64,000 nucleotides of DNA from Ureibacillus sinduriensis BLB-1 = JCM 15800 (GCF_000772955.1 NZ_JPVO01000041.1:34984-98983), one strand, 5' to 3'. Positions 44,480 to 53,456 are shown, counted from the stretch's first letter. Notes: generated by a model not told the origin, from the sequence alone. Program-made: numbers and translations.

Positions 44480-45787
44480 TTGTCAACCGTCATATATTTA
44501 ATTGTTTTTGCCATATTAATTGCTTTAACAGCGTTCTTTGTAGCTACTGAATTTGCGATTATTAAGGTCCGTCAATCACGCATTGACCAGCTTGTTGCAG
44601 AAGGCAAAGCTGGATCTGCCGCTGCGAAACAAGTTACAACCCATTTAGATGAATACCTTTCTGCGTGCCAACTTGGAATTACGGTAACCGCTTTAGGAAT
44701 CGGTATGGTTGGAGAACCCACGTTTGAATTTATTTTGCATCCACTATTCGAAAACCTGGGTATCCCTACTGATTATATTCACTGGTTCACAATTGGTGCT
44801 GCCTTTATTATTGCAACATTTTTACATGTTGTTGTAGGAGAACTTGCACCAAAGACCTTTGCCATTCAAAAAGCAGAAGCTGTAACGCTGGCCTTTTCAA
44901 AACCAATTCAAATCTTTTACAAAATTTTATATCCCTTCATTTGGACATTAAATGGTTCGGCCCGTTTATTATTGAAGCTATTTGGTATGAAGCCTACATC
45001 GGAACACGAGCTGTCACACACTGAAGAAGAGCTAAGAATATTACTTTCTGAAAGCTATAAATCCGGTGAAATCAATATGAATGAGTTGCAATTCGTGAAT
45101 AATGTCTTTGAGTTCGATGACAGAATTGCACGTGAAATTATGGTGCCACGTACCGATATTATTGGTTTCGAGTTAAACGCCACTTTTGAAGAGGTATTAA
45201 CAAAAGTAACGGAAGAAAAATATACAAGATACCCTATCTTTGAAGGCGATCGGGATAATATTATAGGGTTTTTAAACATCAAAGACTTTTTAACACTTGG
45301 CATGAATAACCGAATTCAGCCTGAAACATTTAATTTAACGAATTATATTAACCCTGTCATTCAAGTAATTGAAATGATTCCAATCCATAATTTATTGCAA
45401 AAAATGCAAAAGGAGCGGATTCATATCGCTATTTTATTGGATGAATATGGTGGAACAAGTGGTATGGTAACCGTAGAAGATATTTTGGAAGAGCTTGTTG
45501 GGGAAATACGTGACGAATACGATGGTGAAGAGATTCCTGATATTCGCAAAATCAGTGAGAACCACTATTATATCGATTCAAAAGTATTACTTGCTGATGT
45601 GGAAAAGCTATTATTTGTCGATTTCGAAATAGATGGCATTGATACAATTGGTGGCTGGTATTATACACAGGATCCAGATTTGGACTTGGCCAAAGTTATT
45701 CATCTTCAGGGCTATGACTTTTCTATTCAACAAAAAGAAGGTCAACAACTTCAATATATCGAGGTAATAAAAGCAGAATCTAATTAA
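44480..45787 (+). CDS. DUF21/CBS/CorC-domain transporter (MpfA/hemolysin-C family)
   Basis: 435 residues. DUF21 membrane domain 1-190 (FVATEFAIIKVRQSRIDQLV, CQLGITVTALGIGMVGEPTF, VVGELAPKTFAIQKAEAVTL), two CBS domains 200-330 (IMVPRTDIIGFELNATFEEV, IAILLDEYGGTSGMVTVEDI LEELVGEI), then a CorC/HlyC domain. B. subtilis YhdP/MpfA, a Mg2+ exporter, is the close model. The start TTG sits 30 bases after GGGAGGTG with a hairpin between. Probably cotranscribed with the MerR gene. Confidence 0.88.
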   Translation: MSTVIYLIVFAILIALTAFFVATEFAIIKVRQSRIDQLVAEGKAGSAAAKQVTTHLDEYLSACQLGITVTALGIGMVGEPTFEFILHPLFENLGIPTDYIHWFTIGAAFIIATFLHVVVGELAPKTFAIQKAEAVTLAFSKPIQIFYKILYPFIWTLNGSARLLLKLFGMKPTSEHELSHTEEELRILLSESYKSGEINMNELQFVNNVFEFDDRIAREIMVPRTDIIGFELNATFEEVLTKVTEEKYTRYPIFEGDRDNIIGFLNIKDFLTLGMNNRIQPETFNLTNYINPVIQVIEMIPIHNLLQKMQKERIHIAILLDEYGGTSGMVTVEDILEELVGEIRDEYDGEEIPDIRKISENHYYIDSKVLLADVEKLLFVDFEIDGIDTIGGWYYTQDPDLDLAKVIHLQGYDFSIQQKEGQQLQYIEVIKAESN

Positions 45788-45811
45788 AGTGATGGTGGGA
45801 AGATTAGCTGT

Positions 45812-45852
45812 AAACTCCAGATAGTACAAAACCGATTGGAGTTTGTACTATC
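45812..45852. terminator. overlapping hairpins between convergent genes
   Basis: AAACTCCA (45812-45819) can pair with TGGAGTTT (45837-45844), and GATAGTACAAA (45820-45830) with TTTGTACTATC (45842-45852). The two stems interleave, so they exclude each other or form a pseudoknot. Located between the CBS transporter and DinB. Confidence 0.55.
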
Positions 45853-45890
45853 TATCTTATATTAATTCTTAAATCGTCTATTAAATGCCT

Positions 45891-46355
45891 CTAGCTACAT
45901 ATACTTTTTTTAATATCAATGATTGTTTGTATATGCATTCCTTCGTGGAAGATTGTTCGAATTAACACTTGCTCGATTGTGTGCATTCCCATTTCTGTTG
46001 GTGGATACTCTTCTTCCAATCGATCCCCATATGCTTCCAGCAGTCTTGCTGGTTGTTGTTCCAGCATGACTCTCAGTTGTTCAAAAGAAGGAGTTTCCTC
46101 TGAAAAACTATCTGGTGTCGTCCCATATCCAAACCAATTCTCAAATTCTTCGTGTGCCTCTGTTTTTTCCTTCGTTAAAGCCTGAATCCACAAGTATTGA
46201 TCTAGATAAATATGTCCCATATTCCATCGAATATTATTCCGGAAAGGGGTTGGCACGACTTCCGCTGCTTCTGCTGTTACCCCGTTTAAAACGTGAAGGA
46301 CATATTCTCTATACGTTTGTAGCTGATTAAATAGAATTTTATGTCGCTCTTTCAT
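45891..46355 (-). CDS. DinB-family protein
   Basis: 154 residues, four-helix bundle. Metal-site His are in NNIRWNMGHIYLDQYLWIQA and RTIFHEGMHIQTIIDIKKSI (HxxxxH), the standard DinB pattern. Members include bacillithiol S-transferases and other thiol-dependent enzymes; here the substrate is unknown. GGGAGATAAAC precedes ATG. Confidence 0.87.
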   Translation of the reverse strand: MKERHKILFNQLQTYREYVLHVLNGVTAEAAEVVPTPFRNNIRWNMGHIYLDQYLWIQALTKEKTEAHEEFENWFGYGTTPDSFSEETPSFEQLRVMLEQQPARLLEAYGDRLEEEYPPTEMGMHTIEQVLIRTIFHEGMHIQTIIDIKKSICS

Positions 46356-46395
46356 TGTTTATCTCCCTAATAATTAAGTTTTTATAATTATAAAA

Positions 46396-46845
46396 TTACT
46401 TTTTATCTAATTCCCAATAAACCATTGTTTCCCCAACATCAATTCTGTGCATCCCCAACTTTTCCAGTACTCGCATAGAGCCATGATTATCTTTTAGTGT
46501 TTCAGCTTTTATTTTTTCTACTCTAGCTGTATTAAAAGCCCAAGCGATTAAGGCTCCCACAGCCTCGGTTGCGTAGCCTTTGTTCCAAAATTCCTCGAGG
46601 AAACCATAACCTACTTCAACAGTATGGTTTTTGTCCGGTTTCCCTTTGAAACCTATATCTCCAATCACTCGATCATCCGATTTTCGAACAACCATCCAAC
46701 AACCCCAATATAATAAGGATGGGTCTATAGTTAACTCCTGCAAATAAGTAGTGATTTGTGGGCCATTATTATAGTTTTGGTGATTAGCGATTTGAACTGT
46801 TTCTTCTGTACAAGGTATTATTTTTAATCTATCTGTTTCTAGCAT
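46396..46845 (-). CDS. GNAT N-acetyltransferase
   Basis: 149 residues from ATG 46843-46845 (AAGGAGGG upstream; the frame is open six codons earlier). MLETDRLKIIPCTEETVQIA, NHTVEVGYGFLEEFWNKGYA TEAVGALIAWAF and VRVLEKLGMHRIDVGETMVY follow the RimJ/L type. Starts a few bases after the end of the YcdB-like gene, which may belong to the same transcript. Substrate unknown. Confidence 0.85.
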   Translation of the reverse strand: MLETDRLKIIPCTEETVQIANHQNYNNGPQITTYLQELTIDPSLLYWGCWMVVRKSDDRVIGDIGFKGKPDKNHTVEVGYGFLEEFWNKGYATEAVGALIAWAFNTARVEKIKAETLKDNHGSMRVLEKLGMHRIDVGETMVYWELDKK

Positions 46846-46875
46846 TCCTATCCCTCCTTTCATTTATAGGCACTA

Positions 46876-48312
46876 TCATTCTTTTTCCGTAATCACTGTC
46901 CCCGTCATTGCATCGATGAAACGAATAGCTTTCCTTTTATGACGGTCACAAGCTTGATACACAAGCGTATAGCCTTCACTTCCTTCTTGATCTTTGTTCC
47001 ATGCCAACTCAAAATCCAGAGACTTTAGAAAAATCATATGTGCCTCTTTCTGTGGGATGGCTGGTTCAGATGGAATGGACTTAAGTTCCTCAAAGTCGAA
47101 ACGAGGACCGCTATAATAATCAATTTGACCAGTTTGACGGTTAACCGCAACGACTACCAATTCCAAGCGAACCTCTATCCCCTGCCCATTATGTACACGG
47201 AAGGTGAACGCTTCTGTCAACTTCGGCTCATCCAATTCCCCGTCTTCATCGTTATGAACGATCAATTGCAAATACCGCTCATAATTTGGGACCATCTTTT
47301 GCAGAAATTCAATCGCTTTGTAATAACATTCTTCCCTGTTTAAACAAAGGCCGCCGCTTCGCTTTTTAAACCACATAAAGCCTCTTACTTTTCCAGTTTT
47401 TTTCGAAATAAATGCTTTTACGGTATCTTCGTTGTGCCTTTGAAGAAAACTATCCATCGATAAATCCGCTTCCTTCATCTTCCATTCTTTTTCCCTCCAG
47501 ACTATCCCCTTTTCATCACCCAAATCGGCTTCGCGAATGACTTCCATCTTCTCCGTGATTCCGATCAGTTCTTCTATAGAAAGTTCTTTTTCGATTGGTT
47601 CAGGTGGGGGCGATAGTGAAACAAACTTCCCCGGATACTCTTCGTCTTCTTCATGGATGACCGTTAACGTTGGATTCATCACGTCCGCTTTATATCTCAT
47701 GAAAAGTCCAATATCGTACATAAGACGAAGACCATCTTCGGCTACATCATGAATACTGGCATTCAAGTTTGTCAGAGTAAGTTGGAAATCAAGGCGGCTT
47801 TGGACATGTTCAATTAGTTTTTCTTTATTTATTAATTTTGATGGCACGTTAGGTTCTGGCTGTATCCCATAGTATTTAAAATTAACAATTTCACCGCCGG
47901 GCTCGACGTCGATAAAGCATCCGGCATGTGGCAGGGGCAAGTCCATCACGATTTGTTCATAATAAAATCTGTATACACCAGTTGATAGTTTCTTAGTTTC
48001 GTAGTGTGTTAATCTTTGTAGAGCTTGAGGGTGATGGCAGGACAAAAATTGCTCCGCCAATTGCTTTAATTCGTTATCATTTCGAGGAATTTGGTTGGTC
48101 TCAGTGTTATCCCGTTCGATTGACAAGCTAGTCAAATTTCCGGCAAGGTCAAGAGTGATTGAAATCCCTTCATCTTGCAGTTCATCTGTCCATGTGAACA
48201 CAGCTTCCCCTTTGCCATTTCCCCATTCAAAATATTCTTCCAGGATAGGTTGGAAATTTTCGGGAATTTCGACGAATGTCCTTGCCCGTTCCTTTAATTG
48301 TTCTTTATTCAA
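46876..48312 (-). CDS. YcdB/YcdC-like protein with PepSY-type repeats (DUF4901)
   Basis: 478 residues, no signal peptide. Repeated PepSY/YcdB-like segments: LKERARTFVEIPENFQPILE, FFEWGNGKGEAVFTWTDEL (in the first unit), YRFYYEQIVMDLPLPHAGCF, and LQKMVPNYERYLQLIVHNDE further on. TTG 48310-48312 (GGAGGTG upstream) is the start. Function unknown; similar proteins in Bacillus are secreted or regulatory. The GNAT gene at 46845 lies 30 bases downstream on the same strand. Confidence 0.75.
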   Translation of the reverse strand: MNKEQLKERARTFVEIPENFQPILEEYFEWGNGKGEAVFTWTDELQDEGISITLDLAGNLTSLSIERDNTETNQIPRNDNELKQLAEQFLSCHHPQALQRLTHYETKKLSTGVYRFYYEQIVMDLPLPHAGCFIDVEPGGEIVNFKYYGIQPEPNVPSKLINKEKLIEHVQSRLDFQLTLTNLNASIHDVAEDGLRLMYDIGLFMRYKADVMNPTLTVIHEEDEEYPGKFVSLSPPPEPIEKELSIEELIGITEKMEVIREADLGDEKGIVWREKEWKMKEADLSMDSFLQRHNEDTVKAFISKKTGKVRGFMWFKKRSGGLCLNREECYYKAIEFLQKMVPNYERYLQLIVHNDEDGELDEPKLTEAFTFRVHNGQGIEVRLELVVVAVNRQTGQIDYYSGPRFDFEELKSIPSEPAIPQKEAHMIFLKSLDFELAWNKDQEGSEGYTLVYQACDRHKRKAIRFIDAMTGTVITEKE

Positions 48313-48386
48313 CGAAAACACCTCCAATTTAAAAGTAAAATCATTTCTTGCCGTTCAGATTAATATTAACATAAATATCCAATTAA

Positions 48387-48431
48387 AAAATCATCTCTCC
48401 TCCTGTAGAATCTTAAGAGGGAGATGATTTT
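48387..48431 (-). terminator. terminator of the AraC-family gene
   Basis: Long stem AAAATCATCTC-CCTC with GAGG-GAGATGATTTT (48387-48431), one bulge; TTTTTTAATT follows on the minus strand. Confidence 0.8.
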
Positions 48432-48450
48432 AATCAATCCTAATACATAA

Positions 48451-49323
48451 TTATCTTTTCAAGACCGGAATCCAAACTTCACTTTTGACAGTTGGTGAAG
48501 CTAAATCTTTACTTTTTATCGACAACATTTCTGGACCTTCGGCTACTTCATAATTGGAGGATGGGAACCACTCAGAATATATCCTTCCCCATGTTTCCTG
48601 CAACGTGCCGGGAAAAGGGCCCGATGATTCGAAAATTGCCCATGTCAAGGCTGGCACTTCAAGATTTTCAAAGCCTTCAGGGCATCTATTCGTTGTAGCT
48701 ACCCCTATATACTGATCCAGTTCGCCTTTTTCTTCCATGCGCCCATCCGAAAAGTTTGTTGACGCTTGAATCAACCCAGCAGGTTCCATATTCGATAAAT
48801 TTTTAAGTTGAGTGATGTCCTCCATTGTCAACGATTTCCACATTTCTGTAATTTCCGGGTTTTCCCCTTCAAAGATTATGGGAACTCTTTTCATAATGCC
48901 TACTATGTTAAATGCCTCTTTTCGTTCAATTCGGTAATTCATTTCATTTCCCCCTCTAATGGATAATTGAAAGGTCATTAGTGGATAGGCTTTTAGTGGC
49001 TTTCTATTTGTTCTTGCTTCTGAAGGAGTCACACCATGTAGGTTGTGGAAAGCCCTGGTGAATGAGTCCGGTGAATTGTATCCATATTTAATCGCAATAT
49101 CGATTATTTTCATATTACTGCTATTTAACTCTAAAGCCGCCATACTGAGTCTTCTTCGCCGAATATATTCCGAGAGCGGAATTCCTGCTAGAAACGAAAA
49201 CATTCTTTTAAAATGATATTCGGAACAATGAGCTATTCTTGCAACAGTCCGGAAGTCTATTTGCTTCGTAAGGTTTTCCTCAATATACCCCATGGCATCA
49301 TTCATATGTTTAAGCGAATCCAT
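48451..49323 (-). CDS. AraC-family regulator with GyrI-like effector domain
   Basis: 290 residues from ATG 49321-49323 (GGGAGG upstream). N-terminal AraC helix-turn-helix pair: [81 protein letters not shown]-terminal domain is GyrI/Rob-like ([48 protein letters not shown]). Likely binds a small molecule or antibiotic. Targets unknown. Confidence 0.9.
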   Translation of the reverse strand: MDSLKHMNDAMGYIEENLTKQIDFRTVARIAHCSEYHFKRMFSFLAGIPLSEYIRRRRLSMAALELNSSNMKIIDIAIKYGYNSPDSFTRAFHNLHGVTPSEARTNRKPLKAYPLMTFQLSIRGGNEMNYRIERKEAFNIVGIMKRVPIIFEGENPEITEMWKSLTMEDITQLKNLSNMEPAGLIQASTNFSDGRMEEKGELDQYIGVATTNRCPEGFENLEVPALTWAIFESSGPFPGTLQETWGRIYSEWFPSSNYEVAEGPEMLSIKSKDLASPTVKSEVWIPVLKR

Positions 49324-49523
49324 TCTTTGACCTCCCTCTATAGTTAGAATACCAGGAGCCATTGGCATTCATCCGACAATCCGTGCACCATTATGCAGGG
49401 TAGTACCGTCTATTTTGTATGTACCCATAAACAATTTTGTGTTCTAGGAACTCCAGCTAAACCATTCTATTCTTTAAAAGGTTATAACTCAATGTTGCCA
49501 TCTCACTTTATTTTCGCTCAAAA

Positions 49524-49559
49524 AAAGTGCAGAGTTCTATAATAAGAAATCTGCACTTT
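49524..49559 (-). terminator. terminator of the zinc-ribbon gene
   Basis: AAAGTGCAGA (49524-49533) pairs with TCTGCACTTT (49550-49559); seven T follow on the minus strand. The stop codon is five bases before it. Confidence 0.85.
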
Positions 49560-49563
49560 ACAT

Positions 49564-49773
49564 TTAGCGGGATGCTTTAGGTGGCTGGCATACATCGCAT
49601 TTACGTTGGTTATTATTTTTAAATTTCGTGAATGTTCTTTCAAAGTTTGTTCCACAAGAACATTTAAATAGCAATTTTTGTGAAAATCCGTGATATTCTG
49701 TCGTAAGCAATTTACTCTCCGAATTATTTTCAACAAATTCTTTAATTTTTCCAATCGTCCATCGTTTATTCAT
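49564..49773 (-). CDS. small protein with a four-Cys zinc ribbon
   Basis: 69 residues: WTIGKIKEFVENNSESKLLT, FKCSCGTNFERTFTKF and RKCDVCQPPKASR, so C-x-C ... C-x2-C. This is the N-terminal zinc-ribbon module often seen at the front of phage or Bacillus homing-endonuclease and restriction-like proteins (DUF723-type); here it stands alone. GGAGGTG precedes ATG and a good terminator follows, so it is a complete gene rather than a fragment. Confidence 0.65.
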   Translation of the reverse strand: MNKRWTIGKIKEFVENNSESKLLTTEYHGFSQKLLFKCSCGTNFERTFTKFKNNNQRKCDVCQPPKASR

Positions 49774-49957
49774 TTATGACACCTCCATTGTTTAAGTAAA
49801 GCAGAGGCTAATGGGGCTTCCATTCCACTTCTTAAGTTCTACATTATATCATGTGCCTGGGAACTTTTATATAATGTTATTTTAACGCGAAACCTTTCTC
49901 TATATGCGGATAACTTTCCACCCGTATCAATATTTCTCTCCACTGAAGGAAATAAGT

Positions 49958-49986
49958 AAAGCCGTATCAACTATCGATACGGCTTT
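49958..49986. terminator. terminator of the aldo/keto reductase gene
   Basis: AAAGCCGTATC (49958-49968) pairs with GATACGGCTTT (49976-49986), 11 bp perfect, with T tracts on the two strands. Confidence 0.85.
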
Positions 49987-49996
49987 TTCTCCTAAT

Positions 49997-50839
49997 TTAA
50001 AAATCAAAATTATCCGGGTCTGGACCAACGCGATGATTTTCGTTTAATCCATCGATTATAGCCATATCCCCACTTGTCAGTTCAAAATCAAATACATCCG
50101 CATTTTCAACTATACGGTGTTCTTTTGTTGATTTCGGGATTGTCACCACCCCATTCTGCAAGTCCCAACGCAGGATGATTTGGGCAACGGATTTATTGTA
50201 TTTCGCAGCAATTTCTTGCAGCGTTTCATTCTCAAGTAATTGCCCCTGCATTAAAGGTGACCATGCTTCAAGCTGTATTCCATTCTCCTTGCAGAATGCA
50301 TGCAACTCTTTTTGAGTAAGTCTTGGGTGGTATTCCACTTGGTTGATCATCGGCTTGATTTCTGCATCTTTCAGTAGGTCTTCAAGATGGTGAATTTGGA
50401 AGTTGCTGACACCAATCGCTTTTACTCGTCCTTGTTTATAAAGCGTTTCCAGCGCTCTCCATGCGTCTTTGTATTTTCCTTCCACCGGCCAGTGAATAAG
50501 ATATAGGTCTAGATACTCTAGATCCAGTTTTGCCAAGCTTGTCTCAAATGCTGCCAAAGTTGAGTCATAACCTAAGTCTGAATTCCATACTTTCGAAGTG
50601 ACAAATAACTCTTCTCTTGAGATTCCAGCTTCATTCAAGCCTGCTTTAATTCCTTTGCCTACCCCTTCTTCATTGCCGTAAATGGCAGCCGTATCAATGC
50701 TTCTGTATCCGTTTTTTATGGCAAATCTAACAGCGTTCACTAATTCAGGTCCTTCTTCTACCTTAAAAACTCCTAATCCAAACCAAGGCATATTGACGTC
50801 GTTATGCAAAGTTGTTGTGTCTTGTAAATGTTTGACCAT
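49997..50839 (-). CDS. aldo/keto reductase (YvgN-like)
   Basis: 280 residues. Catalytic tetrad visible: D in YRSIDTAAIYGNEEGVGKGI, Y in that segment, K in ELFVTSKVWN and H in LDLYLIHWPVEGKYKDAWRA. Cofactor part GVSNFQIHHLEDLLKDAEIK, QVEYHPRLTQKELHAFCKEN and IPKSTKEHRIVENADVFDFEL. Matches the YvgN/YtbE glyoxal reductases of B. subtilis. GGAGG precedes ATG. Lies 50 bases downstream of the MFS gene on the same strand, so likely one operon. Confidence 0.92.
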   Translation of the reverse strand: MVKHLQDTTTLHNDVNMPWFGLGVFKVEEGPELVNAVRFAIKNGYRSIDTAAIYGNEEGVGKGIKAGLNEAGISREELFVTSKVWNSDLGYDSTLAAFETSLAKLDLEYLDLYLIHWPVEGKYKDAWRALETLYKQGRVKAIGVSNFQIHHLEDLLKDAEIKPMINQVEYHPRLTQKELHAFCKENGIQLEAWSPLMQGQLLENETLQEIAAKYNKSVAQIILRWDLQNGVVTIPKSTKEHRIVENADVFDFELTSGDMAIIDGLNENHRVGPDPDNFDF

Positions 50840-50888
50840 TTTTTATTCCTCCAAATTATGATTTACTTTTTTGTAACTTCTTTAATTT

Positions 50889-52082
50889 TTAAACTGATTT
50901 TACTTGATCTCTACGTTCCATTGCTCTACTATACCCGGTCAAGATGACTGCAGCAAATACCATTAGTGCACCAATCCACGATGTGTGGATAAGTCCGATT
51001 GAATCCGTAATGATCCCCCCAAAAAATGAACCGATCGCAATCCCTGCATTAAACGCTGCAATATTGATAGCCGATGCCACATCCACCGCACTTGGGACAA
51101 AACGTTCTGACAATATTACCACATATACTTGAAGGCCTGGCACATTCATAAAAGCAAATAGACCCATCAGAAGTATTGTTAATAGCCCGACTATTTTATA
51201 CGGTGCTGTAAAGAACAGCACAAATAAAACGACTGCCTGAACAATGAACATATAGAACAATGCGTTGATCGGATTTCGATTGGAGAGTTTTCCCCCAATC
51301 ATATTCCCTATTGCGATGGCGACTCCATAAATTAGTAAAATAACTGCTACTGTTCCCTCTTTAAAACCGGTAATATCTTGCAGCAAAGGTGATAGATAAG
51401 TAAACACAACGAACGTCCCGCCATACCCTAGTGCAGTAATGATGAAGACGAGCAGTAAACGGCCATTTTTTATTAGCTTTAATTGGTCGCCAAATGTTGT
51501 TTTCGTTCCTTTGCGCAACGTAGAGGGTATAAGGATTGCGGTTGCAAGCAATGCAATTATTCCCGTTACTACAATAACTAAAAAAGCCGCTCTCCATCCG
51601 AGCTGTTGTCCAATATATGTCCCGAAAGGAACCCCTGTTACGGTTGCTACAGTTAGACCCGTGAACATAATCGAAATAGCGCTAGCTCTGCGATTTTCAG
51701 GAACTAAATCCGCGGCAATCGTGGATCCTATCGACATGAAAATACCATGTGACAACGCTGAAATTACACGCGCCACGAGTAATACTTGGATGGATGTGGC
51801 GAAAGCTGCAACACTATTTCCTGCAATAAAAAGTATCATAATCGATAATAATAGTGTCTTACGCGGTATTTTGGATGTCAATGACGTCAGAACGGGCGCC
51901 CCGAACGTAACCCCTAAAGCATATATAGAAACCGTCAACCCTGCAGTTGTCACCGGTATGCTTAAATCCTCGGCAATTAGCGGCAGCAATCCCACACTGA
52001 TGAATTCAGTCGTCCCTATTGCAAATGCACTTACCGCTAACGCGAGCAATGCCCATGTACTTTGTTTTTTACTTAAAGCCAT
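50889..52082 (-). CDS. MFS transporter, AraJ/YdhP-type
   Basis: 397 residues with twelve membrane helices: AFAIGTTEFISVGLLPLIAE, SIYALGVTFGAPVLTSLTSK IPRKTLLLSIMILF, LLVARVISALSHGIFMSIGS and GVPFGTYIGQQLGWRAAFLV are DHA1 (sugar efflux/drug exporter) motifs. Start ATG 52080-52082 (GGAGGAG upstream). Divergent from an HxlR regulator with an operator between; the aldo/keto reductase follows. Exported compound unknown; linked induction by a reactive carbonyl or quinone is plausible. Confidence 0.9.
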   Translation of the reverse strand: MALSKKQSTWALLALAVSAFAIGTTEFISVGLLPLIAEDLSIPVTTAGLTVSIYALGVTFGAPVLTSLTSKIPRKTLLLSIMILFIAGNSVAAFATSIQVLLVARVISALSHGIFMSIGSTIAADLVPENRRASAISIMFTGLTVATVTGVPFGTYIGQQLGWRAAFLVIVVTGIIALLATAILIPSTLRKGTKTTFGDQLKLIKNGRLLLVFIITALGYGGTFVVFTYLSPLLQDITGFKEGTVAVILLIYGVAIAIGNMIGGKLSNRNPINALFYMFIVQAVVLFVLFFTAPYKIVGLLTILLMGLFAFMNVPGLQVYVVILSERFVPSAVDVASAINIAAFNAGIAIGSFFGGIITDSIGLIHTSWIGALMVFAAVILTGYSRAMERRDQVKSV

Positions 52083-52220
52083 TTTTCTCCTCCTCTTGTA
52101 AACAATCCATACATCCATTCTTTGATGATGTTTTTAAATTAAATGTAGTATGAATCAGCCGGCAAATGTTATTATGGAACACAAGGATCAGAAAATAAAG
52201 TACGCACTTTTAAGTTATAT

Positions 52221-52257
52221 AGGTACCAAAAAGTTGCATAGGCACTTTTTAGTACCT
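52221..52257. promoter_or_regulatory. HxlR-type operator between divergent genes
   Basis: AGGTACCAAAAAGT (52221-52234) and ACTTTTTAGTACCT (52244-52257) form a 14-bp-arm inverted repeat with 13 matches and nine bases between. It lies 20 bases upstream of the HxlR start and about 140 bases upstream of the MFS start; the likely site for the HxlR dimer. Confidence 0.75.
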
Positions 52258-52277
52258 ATCAATAGGAGGTTTCATCT

Positions 52278-52640
52278 ATGCAGAAAAAAAAATATAACAT
52301 ATCAGTTGAAGCAACATTAGAGGTCATCGGGGGCAAGTGGAAATGCGTCATCCTGTGTCACCTTACGCACGGAAAAAAACGAACTAGTGAACTTAAACGT
52401 CTTATGGCCAACATTACCCAAAAAATGTTAACGCAACAACTCCGTGAACTTGAGGAGGATGGCGTCATTAATCGCATTGTGTACAATCAAGTTCCACCAA
52501 AAGTCGAGTATGAGCTTAGCGACTATGGAAAGAGCCTGGAAGGAATCTTGAATGCCTTGTGCAATTGGGGGGATACCCACATCACGAAAGTCTACGGTAA
52601 CCGTTCAGAGGTTTTGGAGGAAAGTATATTAAATAATTAA
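52278..52640 (+). CDS. HxlR-family transcriptional regulator
   Basis: 120 residues: YNISVEATLEVIGGKWKCVI (the HxlR W-K-..I motif with Cys), LKRLMANITQKMLTQQLREL, EEDGVINRIVYNQVPPKVEY and ELSDYGKSLEGIL. The Cys in GKWKCVI may be the redox/electrophile sensor seen in HypR and YodB. AGGAGG precedes ATG. Divergent from MFS-aldo/keto reductase genes, which it likely represses. Signal unknown but probably electrophile or aldehyde stress. Confidence 0.92.
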   Translation: MQKKKYNISVEATLEVIGGKWKCVILCHLTHGKKRTSELKRLMANITQKMLTQQLRELEEDGVINRIVYNQVPPKVEYELSDYGKSLEGILNALCNWGDTHITKVYGNRSEVLEESILNN

Positions 52641-52759
52641 TAAATAAAATGAAACTTCCCTTGCTTTATTACGGTCTAAGTAAATGGAAAATCCTGCTCC
52701 TACTTCATTATGGAGGAAGAATGTAGGAAAATTACTTATAGAAGAAAGGTAGTCGTTTC

Positions 52760-53392
52760 ATGAAACACAAACATAAGTTACTTATTGGCATGCTCAGCAT
52801 ATTATTAGAGCTAGTGGCCGCATGTGGAAATTCGCCGGAGGAAACAACTAACTCGCCGTCCGAAAACCAGGATCAAAATGACCGCGTAACTCAGGAAGAA
52901 AGCGTGGACACTGCTGTAGAAGTCCCTTCTAAGGATAGCGATTCTAATAACAGCACTTCCAATGATACTAAGGATACATCAAAGAATAGCCCAGCAGAAC
53001 AGGAAGACCCGTCCGCCACTAATACCGAAACGAGCCTAAAGGAAGAATATCTCAAGAAATTAAATGAGGCAAAAAAAGAAACCGATGAAATGCGTAATAA
53101 CCCGGCAGATGATAGTACGTATGCACTCAAAGCAGTGGAAGGCGAAATATACGAAGTTTGGGACGGTTTGCTGAATGAAATATACGGTGTTCTAAAACAA
53201 CAGCTTCCTTCCGAAGAAATGAACAAACTAAGAGATGCCCAGCGTAAATGGATTGACTACCGCGATAAGACTGCACTCGAAGCTTCCCTAAAATACAAGG
53301 GCGGAACGATGGAACATTTGGAATATACAGTGGTCCTCAATAACCTGACAGAAGAAAGATGCTTCGAACTAGTTGAACACTATATGAAATAA
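52760..53392 (+). CDS. LprI/DUF1311 lipoprotein
   Basis: 210 residues. Signal peptide with lipobox LVAAC (KHKLLIGMLSILLELVAACG), a Ser/Asn/Asp-rich linker to about 95, then a DUF1311 domain (LKAVEGEIYEVWDGLLNEIY, LPSEEMNKLRDAQRKWIDYR, EHLEYTVVLNNLTEERCFEL). DUF1311 proteins inhibit lysozyme in some Gram-negatives; in Bacilli the role is open. GAAAGG precedes ATG. Membrane-anchored on the outer face. Single gene. Confidence 0.87.
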   Translation: MKHKHKLLIGMLSILLELVAACGNSPEETTNSPSENQDQNDRVTQEESVDTAVEVPSKDSDSNNSTSNDTKDTSKNSPAEQEDPSATNTETSLKEEYLKKLNEAKKETDEMRNNPADDSTYALKAVEGEIYEVWDGLLNEIYGVLKQQLPSEEMNKLRDAQRKWIDYRDKTALEASLKYKGGTMEHLEYTVVLNNLTEERCFELVEHYMK

Positions 53393-53408
53393 TATTTCTT
53401 CAATTAAG

Positions 53409-53456
53409 AGAAATCTAAAGCACTTACTATGAGTCTATATGAGCCTTTAGATTTCT
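53409..53456. terminator. bidirectional terminator
   Basis: AGAAATCTAAAG (53409-53420) pairs with CTTTAGATTTCT (53445-53456), 12 bp. Overlaps the TetR stop codon (53447-53449). Serves the lipoprotein gene and the TetR gene. Confidence 0.65.

Noticed and set aside
49518..49754. 78-codon frame overlapping the zinc-ribbon gene
   Set aside because: Overlaps the ribbon gene in another frame and runs through its terminator; no binding site.
51439..52101. 220-codon plus-strand frame in the MFS gene
   Set aside because: Antisense shadow of hydrophobic codons; no ribosome binding site.
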